From Deltaproteobacteria bacterium (GTDB lineage: Bacteria; Desulfobacterota; Desulfobacteria; Desulfobacterales; BuS5): a DNA stretch of 14,772 bases. This document shows positions 1-6,469 of the stretch, one piece after another. The notes beneath the pieces are model-generated. The model saw only the letters and a program-made list of their open reading frames with translations. It was not told the origin of the DNA and did no database searches. The stretch spans positions 1 to 14,772 of the forward strand of contig JAGGWL010000028.1 in the NCBI GenBank assembly GCA_021157555.1, in the 5' to 3' direction. Every line of letters begins with the position of its first letter. Positions within the stretch are counted from its first letter, which is position 1. Position numbers and translations under genes: made by a program.

Positions 1-63
1 ATTATAAATAATAATGAATAAAATATCAATAACTATTTATAGCTCCTCGTAAAATTTTTGAAT

Positions 64-1872
64 TTAAATGCCGTAAAACAGATATATCATGCCGATCATG
101 ACGACAATAAAAAGAATACTTATTAAAAATCCGGCCTTCATAAAATCAGTACTCCGGTAACGTCCAGGCCCCATATATAAGGCATTCACCTGATGTGTAG
201 GCAGCATAAAAGAATTACTGGTAGCAAGTCCGACAACCAAAGCAGCCATCCGTGGATCTACGTGCGCTGCTATGGCCATATTCACAACCAGCGGCACAAG
301 CAAAACTGTAGCTCCAACATTCGAAATTACAAGTGTAAAAACAGTAGATAGAATAGCAATTACAGTTAAAAGAACAATTGGCTGTACATCACCAATGATA
401 TGCAGTACAGCATGAGCAATCCAGGCAGCAGCGCCGGTTTTTTCAGTCGCAATCCCAAGGGGAATAAGTCCAGCCAGTAAAAAAATGGTACGCCAGTCAA
501 CTGCGCCATAAGCCTCATCAATCGTGAGTACACGGGTTACTATCATACCAAGGGCACCGGTCATTAAACTTACCGAAAGCTGTATATGAAACAGCATAAT
601 CATCGTTAATGAAAGCACGAGCCAAAAACCAGCCCAGATTGCCTTTTTCGGACGTACTAAATCTACGTCAATTGGTGTTGTAAAAAGCAAATTTTTTTCT
701 GCCTGAAGGAGCTTGAGTCTGCGCCAGGTGCCTCCAAGAAGGACAGCATCTCCAACAGCAAGTTTAAGATCTCCGATCTCGGCAAGATAAGTTTCGCCTT
801 TGCGGTAGATAGCCAGGGGAATTACCCTAAAACGATCTCGCAGGTTAATCTGGTTCAGGGTTTCACCGACTATATTGGAGCGGGGGGCTACAACAGCTTC
901 CACTGTACCAGTGATGCTTTCGGAAATATCATCCTTGAATACATCCAGTTCATTTTTTACGATCATCCCCTCTTCTTTGGCCATACGATGGACATCTTTT
1001 TCCATTCCATACACCAGCAGATCAATACCAGATCGCACTTCTTTATCAATTCCAGGAGAAAACTGCTTGAAATCCGGCAGTTCTATAAAACCTACCACGT
1101 TAACCAGATAACGCCGCCGGATATCTTCAACACTTATGGGTTCACGATAATCGGTAAAATTTTCAGGAACATGAAGTTCATAAGGCATGCCCAGATTATT
1201 CAGGGTATTTTGTAACTCAGGCTCAAGTCTTTCTTTTTCAGAATCATTAGTGGTCTTGGGCAGGATAAAGCGACCAAAAACGATAAAACAGGCTGTGCCG
1301 CTAGCTACTAGTGCCAGACCAATAGGTGTTACATCAAACAAATTAAAGGGCTTGAGGTGAAACGGTTCCAGCAGGTCGTTTAGAAGGATAAGGGGACTGC
1401 AGCCCACGAGTGTGATAGTCCCGCCCAGAATGGCTGAAAATCCGATCGGCATCAATAAATTTCCCAAAGGAATCTTGAGCTTTTTGCTGATGCGCTGAAT
1501 AGCAGGCAAAAATAAGGCCGCTGCTCCGATATTTTGCATAAAACTTGATATCACTGCCACAGTCAACGAAATAGCAATAATGATACGTGACTCACTTTTT
1601 CCAGCAACCCGTAACACAGGCGTTACCAGACGGTTTATGAGACCTGTCATATCAAGTCCTGCCCCGATTATGATTACAGCAATAATAGATATTACAGCAT
1701 TACTGCTGAAACCGACAAAAGCTTCCTTTGGTGTCACAAGATGAAGCAAAGGCAATGAGACCATCATAAGTATAGCAACCACATCAACACGTACCCATTC
1801 AACAATAAATAGAAAAATTGCTATGCCAATCATAATCATCACCAGAATCATCTGGGTAGTTAATGGCTCCAT
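64..1872 (-). CDS. SLC13/DASS-type permease with TrkA-C (RCK_C) insert
   Basis: A 602-residue inner-membrane transporter of the SLC13/ArsB-like superfamily, whose members carry dicarboxylates, sulfate or similar anions, usually with Na+. Hydrophobic helices fill about residues 8-205 and 405-602. Between them lies a soluble block (about 210-400) that resembles one degenerate and one better TrkA-C domain; the second is around PRSNIVGETL to GDAVLLGG. Each membrane half has the repeated SNT-like element of this superfamily: QNIGAAALFLP in the first half and SNVGATVLLVP in the second, which fits the inverted-repeat fold. The start is an ATG with AAAGGA about 9 nt upstream, overlapping the stop of the stress-protein gene, with only 13 nt between the two genes, so they are probably cotranscribed from the sigma-54 promoter near 2408-2423. 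The TrkA-C insert suggests control by a small ligand. The substrate cannot be read from sequence; sulfate or a C4-dicarboxylate are both possible. Confidence 0.88.
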   Translation of the reverse strand: MEPLTTQMILVMIMIGIAIFLFIVEWVRVDVVAILMMVSLPLLHLVTPKEAFVGFSSNAVISIIAVIIIGAGLDMTGLINRLVTPVLRVAGKSESRIIIAISLTVAVISSFMQNIGAAALFLPAIQRISKKLKIPLGNLLMPIGFSAILGGTITLVGCSPLILLNDLLEPFHLKPFNLFDVTPIGLALVASGTACFIVFGRFILPKTTNDSEKERLEPELQNTLNNLGMPYELHVPENFTDYREPISVEDIRRRYLVNVVGFIELPDFKQFSPGIDKEVRSGIDLLVYGMEKDVHRMAKEEGMIVKNELDVFKDDISESITGTVEAVVAPRSNIVGETLNQINLRDRFRVIPLAIYRKGETYLAEIGDLKLAVGDAVLLGGTWRRLKLLQAEKNLLFTTPIDVDLVRPKKAIWAGFWLVLSLTMIMLFHIQLSVSLMTGALGMIVTRVLTIDEAYGAVDWRTIFLLAGLIPLGIATEKTGAAAWIAHAVLHIIGDVQPIVLLTVIAILSTVFTLVISNVGATVLLVPLVVNMAIAAHVDPRMAALVVGLATSNSFMLPTHQVNALYMGPGRYRSTDFMKAGFLISILFIVVMIGMIYLFYGI

Positions 1873-1885
1873 AAATTAATTCCTT

Positions 1886-2341
1886 TCAATTTTTTATTTT
1901 TAATTTTGGTTTAAATTTATCCTTGGCTGCTGGTCTGACAACAGGACATTGTATATTTGCTTTAATTTTCAGGAACCAGTGATCTTTTTTTTTAAAATTA
2001 TGTCCTGCTGCAAATTCCTCTCTGCCTCCCCAGACCGTTGCCGCAAAAGAAGGCTTACTTGCTGCAAGATGCTTCAAAAATTCAGAAGCTTTGTCACCAT
2101 ATTTAATTTTAGCCTGAGTATTAATTTTTTCAGCTTTTATTGCATTGATAATTTTTTTTACAATTTTTTGTTCATTATTAAGTCCTTCAGATTCATGAGC
2201 AGCGTTTGCCATCAGCATCAAGATTGAAATTGAGCAGCCAATCCTTTTTGCCAGGTTAATTGCATAATAAACGCTTTCCTCGTGAAATACTCCGTCTTCT
2301 AAAAGAAGAAGAATCCAATCTTTTGAGTTTGTTTTGTTCAC
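1886..2341 (-). CDS. Universal stress protein (UspA-like), degenerate ATP site
   Basis: A 151-residue cytosolic protein with the Usp alpha/beta layout: an N-terminal strand (WILLLLEDG), an amphipathic helix (ESVYYAINLAKRIG), a second strand (SISILMLMA) and a C-terminal strand ending in NIQCPVV, typical of the last Usp strand. ATP-binding Usps carry G-x2-G-x9-G-(S/T) before that strand. Here there is only WGGREEF and then KKKDHWFLKIKANIQCPVV, with no closing Gly-Ser/Thr, so nucleotide binding is doubtful. The C-terminus is a lysine-rich tail. The start codon is GTG (2341) with GGGA about 9 nt upstream. It is the first gene after the sigma-54 promoter and lies 13 nt before the permease gene, which suggests a role tied to that transporter; Usp-transporter pairing is common in bacteria. 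The functional partner is inferred from position only. Confidence 0.75.
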   Translation of the reverse strand: MNKTNSKDWILLLLEDGVFHEESVYYAINLAKRIGCSISILMLMANAAHESEGLNNEQKIVKKIINAIKAEKINTQAKIKYGDKASEFLKHLAASKPSFAATVWGGREEFAAGHNFKKKDHWFLKIKANIQCPVVRPAAKDKFKPKLKIKN

Positions 2342-2407
2342 AGATCACTATCCCACATTTTTCATAAAAAAAATTACTGGCCAAGTATTCTTTCTGCATA
2401 AAAAAAT

Positions 2408-2423
2408 TGCAAGTTGAATGCCA
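2408..2423 (-). promoter_or_regulatory. Sigma-54 (-24/-12) promoter for the Usp-permease unit
   Basis: Reading the minus strand, TGGCATTCAACTTGCA matches the RpoN consensus TGGCAC-N5-TTGCA with one mismatch in the -24 box. The -24 GG and -12 GC are separated by exactly 10 nt, the strict spacing that sigma-54 needs. The predicted transcription start is near 2397, giving a 5' UTR of about 56 nt before the GTG start at 2341. The gene immediately upstream encodes a sigma-54-dependent activator, and candidate activator sites lie at 2485-2596. Confidence 0.8.
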
Positions 2424-2430
2424 GACTAAC

Positions 2431-2443
2431 AGATCAACAAATA
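2431..2443 (+). promoter_or_regulatory. Possible IHF site between enhancers and sigma-54 promoter
   Basis: AGATCAACAAATAT partly matches the IHF consensus WATCAA-N4-TTR (ATCAA, 4-nt spacer, then TAT). It lies in an AT-rich stretch between the activator palindromes and the -24 box, where IHF bending sites commonly sit in sigma-54 systems. The match is imperfect, and AT-rich DNA gives such hits by chance. Confidence 0.25.
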
Positions 2444-2484
2444 TGCTTTAAATTAAAGGTGTTAGAGAATAAACAATGTAGCAG

Positions 2485-2507
2485 CTTTGTTGCATAATGC
2501 AACAAAG
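2485..2507. promoter_or_regulatory. Activator site 1: perfect 11-bp-arm palindrome
   Basis: A perfect palindrome with arms CTTTGTTGCAT and ATGCAACAAAG around a single A. Its centre (2496) is about 99 bp upstream of the predicted sigma-54 start. It shares the core TTGCA...TGCAA with two further palindromes at 2557-2571 and 2576-2596. There is no T-run on either strand, so it is not an intrinsic terminator. It is the best candidate for an upstream activating site of the neighbouring NtrC-type regulator. A partial extra half-site (TTGTTGTAAC) follows at about 2510-2519. Confidence 0.65.
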
Positions 2508-2556
2508 TTTTGTTGTAACTTAGGTAATTACTCGATATTTAGGGGAAAATAGGAAG

Positions 2557-2571
2557 GTTGCATTTTGTAAC
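2557..2571. promoter_or_regulatory. Activator site 2: imperfect palindrome
   Basis: GTTGCATTTTGTAAC, with 6-bp arms and one mismatch around a TTT centre. It repeats the TTGCA core of the perfect palindrome at 2485-2507. Its centre lies about 167 bp upstream of the predicted start and 22 bp (two helical turns) from site 3, as expected for cooperative binding on one face of the helix. Confidence 0.5.
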
Positions 2572-2575
2572 GTAT

Positions 2576-2596
2576 ATTGCTGCATTTTGCAACAAT
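2576..2596. promoter_or_regulatory. Activator site 3: imperfect palindrome next to the regulator stop
   Basis: Arms ATTGCTGCA and TGCAACAAT around TTT, with one mismatch in 9 bp. Centred at 2586, about 189 bp upstream of the predicted sigma-54 start, it ends 3 nt before the regulator's stop codon. As a hairpin it could also affect the regulator mRNA 3' end, but no T-run follows on the minus strand. Confidence 0.5.
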
Positions 2597-2599
2597 TTG

Positions 2600-3970
2600 T
2601 TAATCTTCAAACTCAAAGCGCTTAAGCTTTCGGTAAAGCGAAACACGGTTTATGCCAAGTATTTTTGCTGCTTCGTTTTTTTTATTACCAACATAATCAA
2701 GCACCCATCGAATATATTCTTTTTCCAGCTCTGCAAGAGTTCTAAAGGCTTCATCTTGACCATGAAATGTAAAAAGATCGTAATCAACCAAATCTTTCGG
2801 TAAATTTTCAATATTTATTATCTGCTTATTGGTCATTGATACGGCATGTTCTACAATATTTTCAAGTTCACGTATATTGCCAGGGTACTCATAACTGGTT
2901 AGCAATCCGAGCGCTTCATCTGAAAAGCCGGAGATATTTTTTCCAATTTTAGCTGAATAAAGTTTTAAAAAATGTGATGCCAAAAGAGGTATATCCTCTC
3001 TACGTTCGCTAAGGTTAGGCATATGTATGGAGATAACATTCAAGCGAAAATAGAGATCCTGGCGAAAATATTCTTTTGAACATAATTTTTTTAAATCTTT
3101 ATTTGTCGCCGCAATTATTCTGATATCAATCGGTATGGGGGTTATACCACCAACCCTTATAACTTCTCTTTCCTGAATCACTCTCAAAAGCTTCACCTGC
3201 ATGGCGCTTGACATATCGCCTACCTCATCCAAAAAGACTGTGCCTTTATCTGCACTTTCGAACAAACCGGACATGCTTTTGGTTGCACCGGTAAAAGCCT
3301 CTTTTTCGTGCCCAAAAAGTTCATTAGCGAGAAGATCATCGGTAAAAGATGCACAGTTAAAGGGTAAAAATTTTCCTTGAGCTTTTGGACTTGATTCATG
3401 AATGGCCCGTGCCACCAGTTCCTTTCCTGTTCCGGATTCTCCGGTGATTAAAATATTGGAATCAGAATCCTTAATTCTCCAAATCAGCTTTTTGATATCA
3501 GTAATTTTGTGACTATTCCCAAGGATAGAAGAAAATTCATTTTGATTCCCGGCCTCAAGATCCTGAATTTTTACTGTCAGTTGAATTTTTTCCACTGCAC
3601 GTTTGACAATATTACGAAGCTCGTCAGGTTTGACAGGCTTTTGGAGATAATGAAAAGCGCCTCTTTTTGTCGCTTCAATTGCGGAGTCTACAGATCCATA
3701 ACCTGTAAGAAGAATAACCTCTGTTTCAGGATAGCGCTTTTTTGCTGCCTCAAGCACATCAAGGCCACTAATAGTATCAATTAATAGATCTGTTAAAATT
3801 ATATCAAACCATCTTGAATGAATAAGCTTGATAGCTTTTTCCCCCTTACCGGCAGATACAACATCATATCCTTCTGTACTCAATATGCGCGTTAATGCTT
3901 TCAGCGCAATCTCTTCATCATCGACAATTAAAACAGATATTTTGGTTTGCATTGTTTTTAATTTGCCCAT
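2600..3970 (-). CDS. NtrC-family sigma-54-dependent response regulator
   Basis: A 456-residue cytosolic transcription activator with three domains. The receiver (about 10-130) has acidic pocket D17-D18, phosphoacceptor D61, T89 and K111. The AAA+ ATPase (about 148-385) has Walker A GESGTGKE (177-184), the sigma-54 contact loop at about 224-229, Walker B GTVFLDEVGDM and the arginine-finger region FRQDLYFRLNV. The C-terminal Fis-type helix-turn-helix (about 410-452) ends NEAAKILGINRVSLYRKLKR. The contact loop reads EAFTGA rather than GAFTGA. Such proteins bind upstream palindromes, remodel RNA polymerase-sigma-54 and respond to phosphorylation by a partner kinase, which is absent from the window. 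The start could be the first ATG or the one 6 codons later (MQTKISVLIVDD); neither has a strong ribosome site. The Usp-permease unit downstream, with its sigma-54 promoter, is the obvious target. Confidence 0.93.
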   Translation of the reverse strand: MGKLKTMQTKISVLIVDDEEIALKALTRILSTEGYDVVSAGKGEKAIKLIHSRWFDIILTDLLIDTISGLDVLEAAKKRYPETEVILLTGYGSVDSAIEATKRGAFHYLQKPVKPDELRNIVKRAVEKIQLTVKIQDLEAGNQNEFSSILGNSHKITDIKKLIWRIKDSDSNILITGESGTGKELVARAIHESSPKAQGKFLPFNCASFTDDLLANELFGHEKEAFTGATKSMSGLFESADKGTVFLDEVGDMSSAMQVKLLRVIQEREVIRVGGITPIPIDIRIIAATNKDLKKLCSKEYFRQDLYFRLNVISIHMPNLSERREDIPLLASHFLKLYSAKIGKNISGFSDEALGLLTSYEYPGNIRELENIVEHAVSMTNKQIINIENLPKDLVDYDLFTFHGQDEAFRTLAELEKEYIRWVLDYVGNKKNEAAKILGINRVSLYRKLKRFEFED

Positions 3971-4023
3971 CGCATCTTTTCTTTGAGTTCGTTAATAAAA
4001 TATGATATAAATAATTTTATATA

Positions 4024-4071
4024 AAAGTGCCTAAAATTTAAAGTGAGTTAAAGTGAGTTAAAGTGCCTAAA
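4024..4071. repeat. 10-bp phased direct repeats in the divergent promoter region
   Basis: The 12-mer AAAGTGCCTAAA occurs at 4024-4035 and again at 4060-4071. Between them TTAAAGTGAG occurs twice in tandem (4038-4047, 4048-4057) and runs into TTAAAGTGCC (4058-4067). The AAAGTG cores therefore start at 4024, 4040, 4050 and 4060. A period of 10 bp, about one helical turn, could mark cooperative binding of a regulator upstream of either the minus-strand response regulator or the plus-strand beta-helix gene. It could also be a fragment of a dispersed intergenic repeat. Confidence 0.7.
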
Positions 4072-4129
4072 GTTAAGGATTTCAATCAATTGTATTCGTA
4101 TTATTCCTAATCTGTACTTTCATGTTTTG

Positions 4130-4158
4130 TTGTGCCCGACAGGGCATGAGGGTTATAT
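4130..4158 (+). promoter_or_regulatory. Possible sigma-70 promoter for the beta-helix gene
   Basis: TTGTGC (4130-4135) and TTATAT (4153-4158) are separated by 17 nt, about 38 nt before the ATG at 4197. Both boxes are imperfect. The spacer contains a short inverted repeat, TGCCC-GACA-GGGCA (4133-4146), that could be an operator. It is the only reasonable promoter-like pair in this gap. Confidence 0.3.
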
Positions 4159-4196
4159 CTTAATTTTTTTTCTTTTATACTTGAAAGGCCGTAAAA

Positions 4197-5627
4197 ATGA
4201 CAAAAATTGAAGCGCTTATAGATAAGATCATTCAAAGAGTAAATATTAATCTCAGAGAACTTGAATTTGATGTTAATCCCTATATTGTCAATATAAATTT
4301 AAAATGCCGATTATCAAAATTTTACGCTTTTTATGGCATAACACCTTATCACAAATTAAGCTTTAAATTTATTCATTCGTCCCTTGCTGGCAGTTATTTT
4401 TTAGGAAAAAGTCAAATAGATCATTCAGTATTATATAAAAGCGATATAAGAGGGGATGAATTAAAGAGTAAAGGTACTACTTATAAACATAAGAATTATG
4501 AAATTCCTGTTTACAATGATGAAGAAATACAGATAACTGATAGTATTTTAATTAAAACCCTTGTACATAATTTTTCCCATAACCCTGAAAATCTGGAGAT
4601 TTTTTATATAAAAAATACAGTTTCAACCCATTTTGCAAATATTCATGGATCACCAACTGAAGGATGTTTTTTAGGGCCTTTTAGTACTGTTGATTTAACT
4701 ACCATTCATGATTGTGTTATTGGAGAATTTTCTTATATACAGGTAGAAGACCTTGCTCATAAAAGAGTAAATCCTGGTACTATAAAGGTGCGTTATAAAA
4801 ATATTTTTGATTTTCATTACCAATTCTCAAAAGAAATTTTAAAAAAATATATTGATTTTGATTCAAAAAATTTGCCTGTAGGTCTTTTTATGGATTTTGT
4901 TGAAAACCGAAAAGTGGATTTTGAAAATATTTTTGAGGTTATTACTAGAGAACATTCTGTTTCAATACCGGACAATACTGCTTTAGACAGATATGCAGTG
5001 GTAAGAGGGCAAACAAGGATAGGTGAAAATGTCCTCGTAGCTCAAAGAGCTTATTTAGAAGATGCAAGCCTGGGAAAAGGAGCAAATGTTCAGGAAAATT
5101 GTTATATTATAAATTCTCAGCTTGAAGGATATGATATTACAGCTCATGGAGCAAAAATTATCAATTCAAGACTGGGAGAAAATATTTTTGTCGGGTTTAA
5201 TTCTTTTGTTCGTGGTAAAGTTGATAAGCCTCTTATTATAGGAGATGGCTGTATTGTCATGCCTCATACAATTATAGATCTTGAAGAGCCATTGATAATC
5301 CCTTCCGGTTTTATTGTATGGGGGTATATTACAAATAAGGAAGATTTAAAATTAAACGGAATGCCGATAGAATCCTTTTCAAACATAAAAAATGAGTTTA
5401 AACTGGGGAGTTTGAAATTTACAGGAAATGGCGGCATTTTCATTGATAGCTTTAAAGAAAGGATTGAGCATATACTTCAAGCCAACGGAGCCTTTTTTAA
5501 TACATCAAATAATGACGATTATGGAGGACATGCTCAAAAAAATCAGAATATTTCATTTAACACAATTCAGCCATACCCTGGTGGAGATTTAAAGGGAATT
5601 TATCCAACAATGGAAATCACCCCTTAA
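4197..5627 (+). CDS. Left-handed beta-helix (hexapeptide-repeat) protein, function unknown
   Basis: A 476-residue cytosolic protein with no signal peptide or membrane helix. I do not recognise a named family member. Residues about 255-375 show repeated hexapeptide-like turns with I/V/L every sixth residue (VSIPDNTALDRYAVVRG, TRIGENVLVAQRAYLED, SLGKGANVQENCYI, IIGDGCIVMPHTIID), typical of left-handed beta-helix acyltransferases, gamma-carbonic anhydrases and nucleotidyl-sugar enzymes. A second, weaker set lies near residues 145-185 (HFANIHGSPTEGCFLGPFS, CVIGEFSYIQV). Several His residues are present, but I cannot assign a metal triad or CoA site. The first 100 residues and the last 60 match no motif I know. 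The start is an ATG preceded by AAAGG about 8 nt upstream. It stands alone: a 170-bp gap separates it from psd. By eye it is more AT-rich than its right-hand neighbours. An acyltransferase is the simplest guess, but binding or scaffold roles are possible. Confidence 0.75.
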   Translation: MTKIEALIDKIIQRVNINLRELEFDVNPYIVNINLKCRLSKFYAFYGITPYHKLSFKFIHSSLAGSYFLGKSQIDHSVLYKSDIRGDELKSKGTTYKHKNYEIPVYNDEEIQITDSILIKTLVHNFSHNPENLEIFYIKNTVSTHFANIHGSPTEGCFLGPFSTVDLTTIHDCVIGEFSYIQVEDLAHKRVNPGTIKVRYKNIFDFHYQFSKEILKKYIDFDSKNLPVGLFMDFVENRKVDFENIFEVITREHSVSIPDNTALDRYAVVRGQTRIGENVLVAQRAYLEDASLGKGANVQENCYIINSQLEGYDITAHGAKIINSRLGENIFVGFNSFVRGKVDKPLIIGDGCIVMPHTIIDLEEPLIIPSGFIVWGYITNKEDLKLNGMPIESFSNIKNEFKLGSLKFTGNGGIFIDSFKERIEHILQANGAFFNTSNNDDYGGHAQKNQNISFNTIQPYPGGDLKGIYPTMEITP

Positions 5628-5655
5628 ATTTAAAAATCCAAGGAATGTTTTTTTT

Positions 5656-5674
5656 GTTCCAACGTTAGGAACGT
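5656..5674 (+). repeat. Short inverted repeat sharing a 10-mer with the greA-rpoZ element
   Basis: GTTCC (5656-5660) pairs with GGAAC (5668-5672) across AACGTTA, in the gap before psd. The overlapping 10-mer TTAGGAACGT (5665-5674) is identical to the left edge of the large palindromic element at 9951-9960. T8 (5648-5655) precedes rather than follows the hairpin, so it does not look like a terminator for the upstream gene. It may be a relic of the same repeat family or a chance match. Confidence 0.35.
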
Positions 5675-5797
5675 ATATTTGCCCTGTTGTATTTTGGGAG
5701 AGGGTTATTGTTGACTTTCCTGTTTGTTTTTAATAAATGAGTTATGTTAGCTATCAACTGCACTTTTTGATTTAAATAAATTTTAGGGTAAAATGAG

Positions 5798-6469
5798 ATG
5801 AAAAAATTTTCGTGGCCTGATCCGCCTGGACAAACTGCATTTCCCATAGCCAGAGCCGGATATCCTTTTATTTTCGCGGGTGCTTTTGTAACAGCGGTTT
5901 TTGCACTCCTTGGCCTTGTAATTCCGGCAGTTATCGGACTGTTTGTTACAAGCAGCATATGTTGTTTTTTTAGAGATCCGGACAGAGTGGTGTCGAACAA
6001 GACCGGAGCTGTTGTCTCACCTGCCGATGGTAAAATTATTAAAGCTGAACTTATTGAAGAAAATCGTTTTACAGAAGGAAAGTGTATAAAAATAAGTATC
6101 TTTATGTCAATTTTAAATGTTCATGTTAACCGGATTCCATATGCCGGCAAAATAATGGATGTTTGTTACTATCCGGGAAAATTTTTTCGCGCAAATCTGG
6201 AGAAGGCATCAAAAGAAAATGAGCATAATGCAATTTTTCTTGAGACTGAAAATGGGCATTCAATCTGTTTTGTTCAGATCGCAGGACTAATTGCAAGACG
6301 TATTATTTGCGGTTTGCAGCAGGGAGATACTGTCGGTCGCGGACAACGGTTCGGCATAATATGCTTTGGATCAAGGCTGGATGTTTACCTTCCTGTAGAT
6401 TTTGATATTAGCGTGTCTATTGGAGATAAAGTTAAAGCAGGCAATTCTATTCTGGGGTTTTTATCATGA
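5798..6469 (+). CDS. psd: Phosphatidylserine decarboxylase proenzyme (short form)
   Basis: Converts phosphatidylserine to phosphatidylethanolamine at the inner membrane. It is the 223-residue short (archaeal-type) Psd. The N-terminus has the family's FPIARAGYPFI motif, followed by one or two membrane helices (about 24-55) and the FFRDPDRVV motif. Middle motifs include SPADGKII and the FMSILNVHVNRIPYAGKI block. Near the C-terminus, RFGIICFGSRLDVYLP contains the FGS processing site, where autocleavage between Gly and Ser yields the alpha-subunit pyruvoyl cofactor. The start at 5798 follows AGGG by 9 nt; an ATG at 5793 is out of frame and stops at once. Its stop overlaps the pssA start by 4 nt (ATGA), so the two are translationally coupled. 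A TTGACT at 5713-5718 is a possible -35 box, but I see no convincing -10 at the right distance. Confidence 0.95.
   Translation: MKKFSWPDPPGQTAFPIARAGYPFIFAGAFVTAVFALLGLVIPAVIGLFVTSSICCFFRDPDRVVSNKTGAVVSPADGKIIKAELIEENRFTEGKCIKISIFMSILNVHVNRIPYAGKIMDVCYYPGKFFRANLEKASKENEHNAIFLETENGHSICFVQIAGLIARRIICGLQQGDTVGRGQRFGIICFGSRLDVYLPVDFDISVSIGDKVKAGNSILGFLS

Noticed and set aside
1..63. Possible terminator downstream of the permease
   Set aside because: The sequence is AT-rich with no stable hairpin followed by Ts on the minus strand.
2485..2507. Perfect palindrome read as a terminator for the response regulator gene
   Set aside because: There is no T-run on either strand, and the same core recurs twice nearby, which fits a protein-binding site better.
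4133..4146. TGCCC-GACA-GGGCA hairpin as an intrinsic terminator
   Set aside because: The stem is only 5 bp and the next T-run starts about 20 nt later; it lies in a divergent promoter region where no transcript needs to end.
5667..5683. Sigma-54-like AGGAAC...TTTGCC before psd
   Set aside because: GG and GC are 11 nt apart instead of 10 and the -24 box is poor, so it fails the strict spacing rule.
5665..6000. A 111-codon minus-strand open frame over the psd start
   Set aside because: It overlaps psd with no ribosome site or family motif; psd motifs on the plus strand are unambiguous.
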